A stretch of DNA of 64,000 nt from Pegea sp. RAD2-039 (GCA_034620365.1 JAQGEQ010000090.1:558001-622000); one strand, 5' to 3'; positions 1-13,683 are shown, counted from the first letter of the stretch. A program made the numbers and translations. Notes: generated from the letters alone by a model not told the origin.

Positions 1-97
1 AATTTGAAAGTTTAGGAAGTTAAACAGATAGCTAAAAGATTCTAAAAACGTTTACTGTTTAGAAAAATATAAAGTTTTTAGTGAATTTTATACCAAG

Positions 98-819
98 ATG
101 ACGTACAAGTGGCTCTTCTTAACAATTTTGTGTCTCTTGCTGTTTTCCATCAAAGTTTCATCTAATGATGAAAATGATGATGATTATGAGGTCGTTGACG
201 AACCACATTTTATACAAGTTAAGTTTGATGAAGATATTTGGTTGAATGAAGATAATCCAATTGAAATCTCCCACCACTTCTTTCAGTATAACAGAAACAA
301 AAGACCAATAATCCTCGTTCAAAAGAAGAAGATAGAAGAAGTAAATCATAGATTTGATGATTTTTTTTACTATTATATCTTTTTAGGAAAAATATTATTC
401 TGTATTGATGCTTGATCCTGATGCTCCAAGTCGAGAAGATCCTAAATTTGCTGATTGGTTACACTGGGGACTTTATAATATCCCAGGAGAACTACTTCAA
501 TATGGAGCTTTAGATGTTGATGAGCATGCTGCTTCTGGTTTCAAACTTTTTGATGTATTTGCTGGTAAAAAATTCAAACTTTAAAAATCATCTTTAAAGT
601 GCTACTCTTTAAATTTCTTTTTCAGAATACAACTCGCCAACGCCACCTAAGGGTAGTGGTCCACATCGGTATAATGTGATCTTATTGATGCAGGAAAGAC
701 CTCTTATTCAGTTTATTCCTCCTGTACAAAATCGTGCCAATTTCAGTCTTGAAAATTATTTGAAAAAATATAAAATGAAAGAACTTATAAGAGCAACTTT
801 TACCACTGAAAATATCTGA
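98..819 (+). CDS. Secreted phosphatidylethanolamine-binding protein (PEBP family)
   Basis: Three exons (98-340, 387-564, 626-819) join in frame to give 204 residues. The N-terminus has a hydrophobic segment ending near residue 22, read as a signal peptide, followed by a very acidic stretch. PEBP hallmarks are DPDAPSR at residues 91-97, the DWLHW segment after it, and PPKGSGPHRY at 147-156, which matches the family's second ligand-binding motif. Length fits the family (about 180-200 residues). Known members bind phosphatidylethanolamine or other anionic ligands and some regulate kinases or proteases; a signal peptide suggests export or luminal location here. An AATAAA sits at about 841, 20 bases after the stop. 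The start is the only ATG that includes the signal peptide. The family call is firm; the specific role is unknown. Confidence 0.93.
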
Positions 820-1600
820 TGTGTTTTAAAAACTGGTGAAAATAAACTATGATAAAATGAAAATTATTTGTTTACAATCGATAGAGTTATTGCAATTTTT
901 TTAAGTGTCTACAAATCAAAAATATCTGATAATTTAAAATTAGATTTTACAACAAATGGTATATATTTATCACAAGTCAAACACCAAACGAAAAATGGAT
1001 AAGCAAAAGCTGTCTATATAAGCTTGATGACTTTATTTTGATCTTGATAACTACATGAGAAATTCATCTATTTATTCTTACGTTAGTTCAGTATTTTCCT
1101 GTAAGCCTGGAGGCAATGAACAATCGTCAGTTGAAGTTGTCTGATATTACATTTTTAAGCGAACAATTGAATGTCTGATAGCCAAACAGTTTAAAATTAT
1201 TTCTTTTAATTACAACTAATTTGTTTAATAATTTTCAAGCTGGTTTATTTTTAGTCAACAAGATTTCTTTATTTCTTTAATATATTGAAGTTTATTTTTT
1301 TTATCTTCTTGTCAATAAGCAAGTCTAATGCTTTTAGTTCCTCTTTTGTTTGTCTTCTTCACGTTTTTTTAAGTAAAGTCTAGGTGAAAAGTAAATTATA
1401 AATAATGCCAGCACTTTCTGATATTTAGAAGTAACTGGTTAAATCAGGTTCTTGTTCGACCGAATAATGTTTATAGAAAATGTTTTTAAGCACCAAAACG
1501 TAGTTTTTAGAAGTAATTGTTTTGTCATGCAGTTGATAGCATTTAAAAAATGAGTAAACGTTTTTAAAGAAATGATAAAACAAACAAACAAGATTAAAAT
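820..1600. other. Intergenic, PEBP to receptor gene
   Basis: AT-rich sequence with the AATAAA of the upstream gene at about 841. I see no reading frame, RNA gene or repeat here. Confidence 0.6.
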
Positions 1601-4600
1601 ATGATTCTAACCCTGGTACTTACTGTCTTAATCACTGAAATGGTACCTTGGACAGATGCTCAAGTTATTCGTAAGCTAACCAAATTTATCTTTAAACTTT
1701 TGAAAAAAGATTTGCTTTATCGCATTTGTTTACATATTTGAAGTATATACCTTGAAATATTTAGCAACGACAAATTTTGATTTAAATCTATCAGATAAAA
1801 ACTAACTTTATTTGTATTCTTATAGAACCTTGTATTTTGAATGGAGTAACTTATAGACATGGCGAGGTTACAGTAGAAATGCAAGACAATGGGTTACTAT
1901 ACAGATGTTCGTGTAATCTTGCATTAAATGGAAGAATGCAGAGAAAATGTAACTCATCCCGTAAGTCTTTAATTACTCTATATAATTAACTAATAAAAAA
2001 TGTCGCTTAAATACTTGAAGATTTTTTAAAAATATTAAGAATTAACCAAACAACTTTTAAGTTTATAACAACAATTATTAGAAAAATTTCCGTTAAGTAA
2101 TTACCACTGATTATAAAATTAGAAAATTTTGGAAGCTTTTAAACAGTTGTCAACGCGTGTAGAAATTACGTTGTCTTGAACTGAATGCTATCAAAAAATT
2201 AAATCTTTTTTTATTAAACAAAGTTGTAAGTCATCTAAAAATAAAACTGATTACAAGTAACTTGTTAATTTTGTTTTAACATAAAATCTGTGACATTAAA
2301 ACTTTGATTTAGGTGAAGACGGGCACTTAGTAATAGCAGCCATCAACAGTATTGGGAAGTTTGCTCTTGGTGATGCTTTTGCTTTCTCGAAACCATTCAT
2401 AAAAGTTAATTGCTGATAAAATCTCATCATTTCTGATTCAATTAACATTTATAGGACCTTCCTGGAACAGTTGTAGCTGTGGACGTCAACTTGAAAAAGG
2501 ACTTTATTTACTGGACAAATGTGGGCTTTAACTCAACTGGGATTTACCGAGCTCATTTTTCAGATGGGACACACATTGTCCAAATTATCTCTAATGGTTT
2601 GCCTAACTCTATTTTCTTTAAAACCACATTTAAGTCTCTTGTAACTGATACAGAAGTAGATGAGCCTAACGGTGTAGCTGTAGACTGGCTTACTGGTAAT
2701 GTGTATTGGACAGACGCACAGCTTGGCGCTATTTATGTTGCTAAAGACGACGGAAGAAACAGAGCTCGATTGATTGGAGGTTTATCTGCACCGCGTGGAA
2801 TCGTTTTAGTTCCAACTGAAGGGTGTGACCTCATCATCTCCACGGCAACCAAACTTAAGCTAATTTGTTTATAGTTTGATGTTTTGGTCAGATCAGTCCC
2901 GGGGCACAATTGAAAGGGCGAATATGGATGGGACAGGCAACACAATACTGGTCAATAACTTAATATGGCCCAATGAAGTTGTAGTGAGTCCTTTGAACAG
3001 GTTAGTCAATACCAAGGGCCGCAGGGTACCTCAGTAACCACAATTTCAGATACATCTTCTGGATTGATGGAGGAACAAAAAAGATTGAAAGAACAGATTT
3101 TGATGCTAGTTTTGAGTCTTATAAGAAGATCTACGACTTCTCTGAAACTGGAAGTTCTGCTGCTTACGGACTTGCTCTTTTGGATAACAGACTTTATTTT
3201 GCGTCAGTTGATTTTAAATTAAGATCAATCATTCGATATGTTTTGTTGTAGGTTATGGAATAAGAAAAAGATTTATTCAATTACTATAGAAGGAAGTGAC
3301 TGGAAGGTCTCAACTGAAATCTCAGCAAATTATCCCATGGGGATAATAATAGTTAATACTAAACTACAAACTCATCTGAGACGTTAGTATCAACAAATTG
3401 TTTTCTCATTTCTACTTTTTAATCGTTCATTCATAAAATTACATTTTCTGTCTCGTACCAATTTGAAAAAAGTGAAAAAAGTTTGAGTTTAGTTTTAAAA
3501 TAAAATCTTTTGAACTTTCAGCATCTAATCCATGTTGGCGAGAAAGTGGGAACATGTGTAGTCATTTATGTCTTCCAGTATCTCACGTCAATCATCGATG
3601 TGCTTGTCCTTCTAATACTGGACTTGTATTAGCAAGTGATCAACACACCTGTAAAAGTAACAAATATTTCCTCTCAGTAAACGATCAAATTCAATCTTTC
3701 ACATTTCTTCTAGTTCCTCAGAAGTTCCTTTTATGTACTTCATTAGAAGAAGGAACAGTTTTAATCATTTCTTTAGATGAAGGATCATCTCAATTTCCAC
3801 AGGTCCTTGTACAAGCTGATCAACCAACTGCAGTAGATTTCGACCCCATCGAAAAAGTTAGTCATCAATCACGTGTTGACGTCATCAATCACATGTTGAC
3901 GTCATCAATCACATGGTGACGTCATCAATCACATGTTGACGTCATCAATCACGTGTTGACGTCATCAATCGCGTGTTGACGTCATCAAGCCCGTGTTGAC
4001 GTCATCAATCACGTGTTGACGTCATCAATCGCATGTCGACGTCATCAATCACATGTTGACGTCATCAATCACATGGTGACGTCATCAATCACGTGTCGAC
4101 GTCATCAATCGCGTGTTGACGTCATCAAACCCGTGTTGACGTCATCAATCACATGGTGACGTCATCATCTTCTATTTGTGTTCAGATGGTTTATTGGAGT
4201 GATGTCGGAAGAAACGGTATCTACCGTAAACATCTTTCCGCGCGACCTCCTGAGCTTTTCATCAATGATGGAGTAGAAGATGTAGATGGTGAATGACGTC
4301 ATGAGTGACGTGATTATTGATGAAGATGTTTCTGATGCAGGACTGGCTGTTGATTGGCGTAATCGACATTTGTACTTCACTAATATCGGTTGGGATGGAA
4401 GAGGAAGATGGTTTCATCGAATCGAAATCATCGAACTCATTCATCCATATCGACGCAAGATTCTGACGTCATCAGGACTTGATCGACCACGTGATATTTC
4501 CATCGACAGCAAATCAGGGTTCTTTTAAATCTTTAAGATCTTCATTTGTCAATAAAGATAAAAATCACAGATTTCTTTACGTCACTGATTGGGGTAAAAA

Positions 4601-7600
4601 AGGAAAGATTTTAAGATTCGATTTGGATGGTAAAAATCCACAACAGCTCCCTCTGGTGGTCGAAAATCCAAATGGAGTTGCTCATAGTGGGAAGCAGATC
4701 TATTTTACAGATTCAAAATACAAATCTACAATTAAAAGAAGCAATGGGACACTGATCTTTGGAAAACTTCCGTCTCTTTCACATTATGATGCCTTGAGAG
4801 AAGATTTTAAAGAAATCGAAAATATTCCCATGGAGGTAGAAATATGAGATTTTAATTTGCTCCTAGAAGATGACCTACTTTTAGATTCCATTTGGATTGA
4901 CATATGGTGATGGGAGTTTGTTTATGACTGACTGGGGATTAGGATCAATTTATAAGATTGATGTTGGATACAAAAAAAATAAAAAAGATTTCCAAGAAAT
5001 TGCTGTTGGCATCCAAAAACCAACAGGGGTTCAATTCGCAAGATTAGATCCTCTTGAATCAGGTAAAGATCTAAATTTAGATGAATGATCCTTAAAATTG
5101 ATCTTCAGAAGAAAAAAATCCTTGTGAAAGTCCAGCAAGTTCATCTTGCTCTGAAATGTGTGTTCCTGTTGGATTGGAAGATTTCACTTGTGTGTGTCCA
5201 GATCTAGGGAGTACTGTTCTCTCAGATAATCAATATCGTTGTGTAGGTGAGTTCAGAATCTTATGATGAAGATCATTACTGATGAAGACTCTCTACAGAG
5301 TCTGATGAGTTCTTGTTGATTGCTGATCGAGTTAGAATCATTCAAAAGAGCTTGAAACCAGCTGATTCAGTATATTACGTCATCGTTGGAGGTAGCGACT
5401 ACCTCAGCAACATCCAAGCAGTCGCGTATGATCCTGAAAATAAATTCATTTATTGGGCTGACAACGGAAGAAAAAGAATAGGAAGGAAGTTGCTGGAAGA
5501 AAACGGGAAGGGAGAAGAAGAAACGATCTTCTCAGACATCTGTAAATGAACTTGATGCCCTTATGAGCTCTTCTGATCTTCTTCTGAACAGATGCTGTGG
5601 AAGGGATGACGCTCGACTCTCAACAACAACTTTTATATTGGACAGATTCAATAAAAGGAACAATCGAAGTTGTCGATGTTGCCACAGCAACCTTCTCCCA
5701 CGCGACCATTCTATCAAACTTACATGAACCACGTGCCATTGCATTGAATAGTAAAGAAGGGTGAGATAAACGATCAAATACTCTACATCTTTAAGACTTT
5801 ATCCCTCAGTTTGGTCTTCTGGACAGAAAGTGGACTTCATCCTGGTGTCTTTTCAGCCACTATGAGTGGACAAGACACACGACAAATAGTGAACGGTGGA
5901 ATCCACAACCCAGGTGCCCTGTTTTTCAATTCAACTACTGACTTGTTGTGGGTGGGTGACAGTAAAAACATCAACATTCAATCGTTTGCTTATAGTGGTA
6001 AGTAGAAGGTACTTTCATCAGTGATGGTGCTGGAGATGGTTGTTTTGTTGGTAGGTACTGGTAGTGTTTTGGATTATAGCGACTTTCATGGGATTGCTTC
6101 AAGTATAAATGGAATAGTTGAGCTTGGAAATAGTTACATTTTAAGTGATTCAAAAAAGCAACAAGTGATTTGGTCAAAAAACTTTGAAACGGAAATTCTA
6201 ATAGACGATATGTTTAGACCAACTCAAATATATTTACAACAAGTTTATATATCACCAGGTATTTACAAATATCTAATCTTTTTCTTGAAAACTTCAAACT
6301 AAATTTTAAAGGAGTTAGTTCAAGATGTTATCCAGAAAGTTGCAGCCACATTTGTGTTCCTAAAGGACCATCTTTTGCGTGTGTTTGTCCTGACACACTT
6401 GTGTTAGATAGCGATCTTATAACATGCATATCTGGTAGGCATATACTTGTTGTTTAATTTGCTGTTTATCAGAAGTTTTTTTAATTTCAAAACAGAAGAT
6501 TATTTAATTAATGCAAAAGACATTTTTATTCATAGTTTAAATTTATTCTTTTAAATAATTATTTAGTGTTTCATTAATAACTTCTCAACAATCTATTTGA
6601 AATTCTGTATTTTCAAAGAGGAAAAAGTCAAACGATTAGAAGTTCATAGTGGAACAACTACTTCGCTTCCACTAAACACTACTACAGCTGCATGGGCGAA
6701 TCTGATAATTACAACTACAGCAGCAATTTTTGTAAGAATTGAAATTAATTCTAGCTGATCAGTTTATTAATTGATTCTTACAAATATTGATCAAAATCGA
6801 GTCGATTTGTTCAAGTCTTATCGCTTAAACTTCAGGGTAATCTTTAGATGTTGTTTTTTAGACTTCAACTGCAAATGCAACAACAATAGCAGCAACAACT
6901 ATAAATTCAACAAAAAACATCGAAACAACAAGAATCCTAACAACAGAAACAACTATGGTTGAAACTACAATTGCTACTACGCAACCACCAACAACAAGTA
7001 ACCAACCTACTCAATGACGTCACTCTTAATCAATTGGATATAACAGCTCCTAGTCCTCCTTACTTCAAGGACTGTGGAGGAATGAGATATGAAGTTGTTC
7101 TTCCTGAAACAAGCTCAAAAGTTGAAGTGTCCGCGAAACTTCTAGATGTTTTCGCGTTTGACGGAAACAATAAAATGCTTAAAGTACAAATCGCTGAGTC
7201 TGACTCAATCGAACTTTATGCTTCTAGAAGATCTCAGAGTCTGATTCTTTCAGCAACTGACGATTATCAACGTTCGATCACCTGTCAAGTGAACGTCACA
7301 ATAAAAGGTCCGCTGTTTCTTCTATTCGATGACGTCATAAAGATTTATTTGTAGATGAGACTCCTCCAAGAGTTGTTGAATGTCCGAAAGATATGAATGT
7401 TGAATCATTTGAGGATGATGAAACAGCTTTTGTGACATGGCCAGACGTTGTGTTTGAAGACAACTCACAACTGAAACCAAAGATTTATTCCAACAAGAAA
7501 CCGGGTCTTTTTTCACTAGGCATCCACAACATCACCTACACCGCAGTTGATTCTTGGGATAACACTCAAGTGTGCTCTTTTCTGATCTCTGTCACTAAGA

Positions 7601-10075
7601 TGGGTAAAATCACGCAATGACCTTGACCTCCAGTATCTGAACTTTCTGAATTCTTGTAGAAAATTTATGTGGAAAACCTCATCAACCACAAAACAGTTTT
7701 CTCATTTGCACAAGTACAGATAGCAGAAGAAAAGATGTCCGTCAATTATGTACAGTTATCTGTAAAGATCGACATTTAATGACATTGGATGAACCTCAAG
7801 TAGAGTGTGAAGGAATGAATGAATTATGGCTTCCAAATCTTGCTCAGAATATTTGTAGAGGTCAGTATCTTCTTTGAATCTTATAGACTAGTCCACCCAA
7901 GTTGATGAGTTTTGTTTATTTGCTAATTTTGTAGAAAAACTGAACTTTTCATTAATATATCAATTAAGTCTGCAGATGTAGGATCAACAGGAGGTGAAAA
8001 TTGATCTAATTTTTGTACAAATTTTTACAGAACCACTTCCAGGAAATGTTCGTCAGAACGTTCACTTTGAGTATCCATGCCCTTGTACTGACACAACTAA
8101 ATATTACGAGAATCAGTTGGAGCAATTAGGAAAGTCCTTGAAACTTCACTCTGAGTGTGAGTCAGAAAAGATGAAGTTGGGATTTTGTACAGATTCAAAG
8201 AGTAAACTGAGATTAAACTGTAACGATGAAACTACTTTAGAAGTTGTAATCACAGTAAGCACAAAGTTGGTCTTCGTTTTCTTCCATTTATTTTATCGTC
8301 AGGTGGATTTGGCTTCAACAAAAGATTTAAAAAGTACTGAAGAAGCGAAGAACTTTGTGACTAGATCAGCCACTGATCTCATGTTTCAAGCAACAAACGG
8401 ACAAATTTCAGTTTTAGGTTTCTTGTCAAAATCTCCAAAAAATTTGCTGAGATTTAATTGATGTTTATAGGAACAGATAAAGAGATGTACTCGGCCAAAT
8501 CTGCAGCCGTCCAATTTAGTAAAGTTGAAGTAATTTGTCCTGAAGGAAATATCAACAGCACTGATGGTTGTAGTAAGTAGAAAAAATCGTCCAATAAAAA
8601 TACATCAATTGATTCTGTTCAGCACCTTGTCCGGCCGGTACTTATCTAGATGGAAACATCTGCAAGTTCTGTGATTTACACCACTACCAGAGTCGAACAG
8701 GACAAACATCGTGCTACAAGTGCGCTCGTGACCGGGGAACCACCATTCGAGGCGCCCAGCACGTTTCAAATTGTAAGTTTCCATGGATACAGCAGCTGGA
8801 AAACATTGGTTTGTGTCTCAGGCAAACTGATGAAACGAGATAACGAAGCAACGCAAGTTGATAATAATCAGATGATCATGGTAATTGGAATCGTTGGAGG
8901 AATCATTTTATTGATTGCCTTAGGACTAATAATCTATTTTGTTATCGGACGAATGCGAAATAATAAAATGAAGAAGGCGCGCCGTGAAGAAATTCTGCGG
9001 AAGAAGCAGCAGGTTATTCCCGCTGAATTTGCTTTTAGGGTTCGATTCAACTTTTGCGTTAAAGGAGATAGAGATGAGAAGCATCCGAAGATCAACAAAT
9101 CGAAATCGACGGACGCAACGTCCAACTTCAGTTCCTAAGCCTAAGATATCAAGTAAGTCTTGTGACGTCATCAATTCGAGAGCTAAAGTGTTTGTTAAGA
9201 AGTAGATAAGAGTAATGAAATGACAAGAACTTCGTCGGTGAGAAGATCTAAGAAGATAGAAAAGATTGAAATAAAAAAAAGTCCCGTGGATCAAAGTGAA
9301 AAGAAGGATGTGATAAAAAATGAAATGTTAGATGATGAGACTACAGTCGTGTCAGTGACGTCACTAAACCGCGCTCAAATGAAGCAGGTTTGTCATGTGA
9401 CTGAATGATCATCAATTATTCTGTTGCTGTTCAGTTGCAAGATAAAAAGCAATCAAACCCAACCGAGCGGAACAAAAAAGCTCAAGCTGATGACGTCAGC
9501 AGATCAGGAAGTATACGCTCGATCCTAAAGAAGAGTGGTAAAAGAAATCTTCTTCTTTTAGCGTTTATCTAAACAATTGCTCAGCAGATCCAAGACAAAC
9601 TCCGCGATATGGAAGTTTAAATCGAAACCAAATGATAAATCCAGCTGCGGTCCATTATTCAGGAAGTCTCCGTGCAGTTCGACCCAGGGTAGCGGTCCCT
9701 CGTCCAGTTCCAATGCGTCAAATGGGTCCACCTCGTCCAATGTTTCCATTAGGGCAAAGACGGCCGTCTTTAGGTCCTCATCCAACTATAGGAGGATACA
9801 TGGAAGATATTTATCGACCGACAAGTTGGTTAACAAACACTGAAACTGGTTGATGTGAAAACGTTTATTTCCAGTTGACCATCGAATTAGATATTCAGGG
9901 TATTGGAATCGTCCCAGAGATCCACGACACGCAGATTTTCGCCAAGTGCCAAGGTGAGTGTTGAGATGTTGAGTTGAAAGTTTCAATTGTTCTTTATAGA
10001 TATATGATGAATAATCCTGGTTTGAATCCACAGTCTTCTCTTTATCTACAACGAATGCGACATCCTTACTACTAG
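1601..10075 (+). CDS. LRP-like transmembrane receptor: YWTD/EGF x3, HYR, sushi, GCC2/3, TM
   Basis: A gene of about 30 exons, roughly 1,850-1,900 residues by hand sum. Exon 1 (1601-1670) encodes a signal peptide; exons 1826-1960 and 2313-2404 give a small Cys-rich N-terminal module. Three YWTD propellers follow (about 2455-3380, 3715-5060, 5305-6260; e.g. FIYWTN, VYWTD, YFTD, IYWAD, FWTE), each followed by an EGF-like exon (3522, 5107 and 6311). Then come a Thr-rich linker (about 6640-7010), HYR-like repeats (7036-7605, containing PPRVVECP and YTAVDSWDN), a sushi-like Cys module (7660-7860), a GCC2/GCC3-like module (CPAGTYLDGN at about 8630), a single membrane helix (about 8875-8945) and a basic, proline-rich cytoplasmic tail ending HPYY. 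YWTD/EGF units belong to LDL-receptor relatives and bind ligands, and HYR modules usually mediate adhesion. I see no LDL-A repeats and no NPxY. The gene identity is strong as a class; exact exon joins in 6.6-7.0 and 8.9-9.6 kb are less certain. Confidence 0.85.
3861..4167 (+). repeat. Minisatellite, 15 x 20 bp, each unit carrying a CRE-like palindrome
   Basis: Fifteen head-to-tail 20-bp units, consensus GTCATCAATCACRTGTTGAC, fill 3861-4160 with a partial unit after. All lie inside an intron between two YWTD exons of the receptor gene. Unit junctions create TGACGTCA exactly 13 times (two junctions have CGACGTCA), and several units also contain CACGTG. Variant units recur in order (units 2-3 match 10-11; 6-7 match 13-14), showing amplification in blocks of 7-8 units. 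Confidence 0.97.
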
Positions 10076-10975
10076 TTGTAGTTTACAATAAAATTGTTTA
10101 CATGTTGCAATCATAAAAAGTTAACTTTAGTGAAGTTATCAGCAGTTTTTATGATTTTAAAACATGTGTTATCAAATAATACTAAATAGTTTTAACAAGA
10201 AATGTATAGGACTAAATATAAATACTCTAATCAAGTTTTTTGTATTTAAAATTATTTTAATATTACAAAACAATAAATTTAATTGTAATACTTTAAATAA
10301 TTAAACTTTAAACTAACAAATATAAAGTTAATACCAGATTATCATAACTAGAAAATCTGTGCTAACATCTTAAAATTTGATAATGTTTTTACTAAGGTAG
10401 TAGTTATTTTACAGTATTTGACTGAAAAAAATTATTACAGCCGATGACATTATTTAGGATAAAAAATTTGTATGTTCTTATGTCAGCCATAAGTTATTTA
10501 GAGAAATAATTCTCTTAGAATAATGAAAAATAATTTTGTAGTACTACTTTTTGAAATAAAAACTACTGTTACTAAATTTACTGTTTACAAGTAAATCAAA
10601 ATATTATTTTGCTTCTATTTAAGTTGTGTAAATGTTCTATTAAAATTAGTCAGTCATAAATTATTTTCAATTTTAGTTGATAATTAATAAGTTTTGAAAA
10701 AAACTTCAACAACTAAAATCAAGATTGAAAATTTTAATTAAAAAATTTAATAACTCTATTTAATAATAATATTTAATAATATTTCTAATTTTTAATCTTT
10801 TAAATTAATATATATTTTGAGAGGTAAGTTAGATTATAAAAATCAACTTCACATTTCAAAAAACTGCAAACAAATTAGTCAGATTAAATTTGTATTTTGA
10901 AGTAAAAATTACAAGAAGTTATTTGAAGTTATTTGATTGAATTGTGTAAACGTGTACAATGATATTAAAAATTTC
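10076..10975. other. Intergenic, receptor to mini-kinase
   Basis: AT-rich. An AATAAA at about 10087 probably serves the receptor transcript. The two flanking genes converge here. Nothing else is recognised. Confidence 0.6.
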
Positions 10976-11980
10976 TTATTCCAAAAGCTCTAGATAAGCG
11001 TCTTTAACCAAATTTTTAAATGTAAGGTAGTGTACTCTTTCATAAAAATTCCAACTTTCTCCAGATAACTCAGATTTCAAAGTTTTTTCAGTGGCATCTC
11101 CATCTTTAGAAACCATAAATTTTAAACATTTTTTTACAAGATGTTTAAACAGTTTAAGATCAGAATAATTGTCCAAAAAACTCTATAAAACAAATTTAAC
11201 CTGATAAAAAGTAAGAGTGTGAAAATGAACAAAATACTCTACAGACAAAAACTTATTATAAAATTTATAGGACATAAATACATTTTAAACATAAGCAAGA
11301 ATCAAATACATCTAACTAACCGCGTTGGCAACTCCAAATCCAAAATCAATGAGTTTTGTTTTTAATGTTATTGGATTGATAAGTATATTGAAGGTACTAA
11401 CATCTCCATGCTGAATGTTGTTAGCTAGGAGTGTTGCCAACGTTTTAACAATCTATTTAAAATCAAATTTTCATTAAGAAGTATTTTTCTTATTGTTTCA
11501 TATTTACTTGAGATACAATTATTTTAAATTTTTTTTCATTATCAGTATTTCCTGGTTGAATGTAGATTCGTAAATATTCTTGCAAAGTAATATAGTTTTC
11601 ATCGAACTCCATAATAATCACGGTTTCGTTGTCACCCTGAAAATATTCTTTGTATCCAATAACACCTAAATCAATAATATAAGTTAAATGTTAAGGAACC
11701 TTCTCACACCTTCAGATAATCCACTTGCTACCTCCAAAACTTTAACTTCATCCGGTACTTCATCATGTTTAGTTTCTTTAAGTAGCTTGCAGGCAACTTT
11801 TTCTCCTGTTGTTCTGCATGTAGCTGAAAGAAACACATTTATTTAAAAGTTTTTAGCAAAAAAATATTAATAATAACCTTTGAATATAGTTGAATTTGAT
11901 CCTTTTCCTAAAACTTTGTTCAAAATATACTTGTTAAGAAATTCTTTGTTCTCGATAGGTTGTTCTTCAGCGTCAATCAT
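10976..11980 (-). CDS. Miniature protein kinase, PIM-like N-lobe and catalytic loop
   Basis: Five exons on the minus strand (11980-11878, 11823-11710, 11665-11508, 11452-11321, 11182-10976) join in phase to 237 residues. Kinase landmarks in order are a glycine loop GKGSNSTIF (25-33), the VAIK-type lysine K47 in VACKLL, an acidic helix-C region near E60, a catalytic loop HGDVSTFN with D142 and N147, and DFG at 161-163. All key catalytic residues are therefore present. Only 74 residues follow DFG and no APE motif or ordinary activation segment is visible, so the C-lobe is much smaller than normal (a kinase domain is usually about 250-280 residues). Spacing and LIDFG resemble PIM/PASK-like kinases, but this is weak. 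It could be an active but minimal kinase or a pseudokinase-like regulator. The start ATG directly precedes the glycine loop and no upstream exon is seen. Confidence 0.8.
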
Positions 11981-13680
11981 TGTATGAAAGTTAGATGTCA
12001 AAATTTACTTAGAATTCTAAACTATCTGCATTTAAAAAAATACTTTAACAGTTTCAAATATTTGTTGAAAACTTTGAAAATAAAAACATCATTTTGTAAA
12101 ACAAATCACCCGTTATCTTACACATAAAATCGTTTATCATCTACTCATAAATCTGTTATATAGTAGCTGCTTAAATGTTTCATAAAATTATACTTTCAAA
12201 ATCAACTTTATCATAGACGCCATGTAAGTAATCAGACTTTTTCAACATGAATTATTCACAATGAAAGTCTGAGATTTATAGATTTATATTTTCAAATGAT
12301 ATTTTACTTTTTCTAATATTTTTTGTAGAAGTATAAATGCTCTAAGATAAAAGTTAAAATATCTAAATTAACTTTTTTTCAATTATATATTTCATATTTT
12401 TAAAGAGCTAAAAATTACTTAAACTTTACAAGCTAGTTTTGTTAAGTTTTACTAAGTTTCAAAAAAATCTCTTTCTAAAAACTTCTTTATTAAAATTTGT
12501 AATAATTATGAAACTTTTTAATAAAAATATAAAAAGTTGTTCATAAAAAACTTTAGAGGTTGTTGTTCTACTTCTGCAGATTTGGCAATTTCAATTGAAT
12601 GTTGAGTAATTTCTATCTATGGCTTGTAATATTCGGTTAATCAAGAATTACATTTACCATTAACAGGGTTAAAATCAACCAAACACTTCATGCCCTTATG
12701 AAAATATAACAATCATCGCTATTTAACCTAATATCTGACTGACAATCAGAATTTTTATAATACTTAGGATTTACTGATAAGAAATTTTGAATTACAGTTG
12801 TATAGTAACAGGTCATCATTTCAAAATCTTTTTGGTTTAGATACTTCAATTCTTTTTATTAAATTTTTATATCAAAACACATTTTTTAGTCTTAAGATTG
12901 ATTATTCTTTTAAACTTTAGAAAAACTACTCAAATATTTAACCATTATTTCAATTGAACGCCACTAATTTGAATGAAACAAATTCTTTTCTTATCTACTT
13001 AAAAATTGACTTTATCAGCAACTGTCTACTACCATCTACCCAGACGCACCCTAACTCTTATAATCAAGTTTCAGCTATTTTGCAATAATATGATTGATAC
13101 AATAAAAAACGTAATGAATGTTACGTTGTAATAGATGGGTCTTAAACCAAACGTTTTTGCGTCATCATACAAAATAATTTGAAAGTTTCTCAAAATCTAA
13201 AACACTCAAACTAAACATCAACAAGATTAAGTTCTTTTAACTATTTTGTTTAATTAAAACTAAAATAAAATAATATTTGCGATTATATACCTAATAATTA
13301 AAATACCTAAAAAAGCACAAAGATTTTGATAAAGGTCTTTATTTGGATGATTTTTCTGGAAACAGAATAAATCTTTTGAGAAATTTTAATAATCATATAT
13401 AGATACAAGAATATGTTTTACTTGACATACTTTGAAAGTTATTTTTTACGTAATATTATTTTACAAAACTGTGATGGAATATTTTACTTAAGTTTGCATT
13501 TTCATGTTTATTGTAACAGATTGAAAATAGTAATTGAACAAAAATTGTTATTTTAAACTAATCATGACAATTATTCAAATTTCTACAACTGCTAAATATA
13601 TTTTAAATATATCTAAAATTATGAGTAAAGAAAATTATAAACAATCTCTCAGCATATTTAAGTTAAGCTAAAAAATTAAA
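11981..13680. other. Intergenic, AT-rich
   Basis: This includes the probable promoter side of the mini-kinase. I find no convincing exon, RNA gene or repeat. Confidence 0.5.
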
Positions 13681-13683
13681 TAT

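Noticed and set aside
3861..4167. Regular repeats resembling a CRISPR array
   Set aside because: Units are contiguous with no spacers and sit in an intron of an animal gene; it is a minisatellite.
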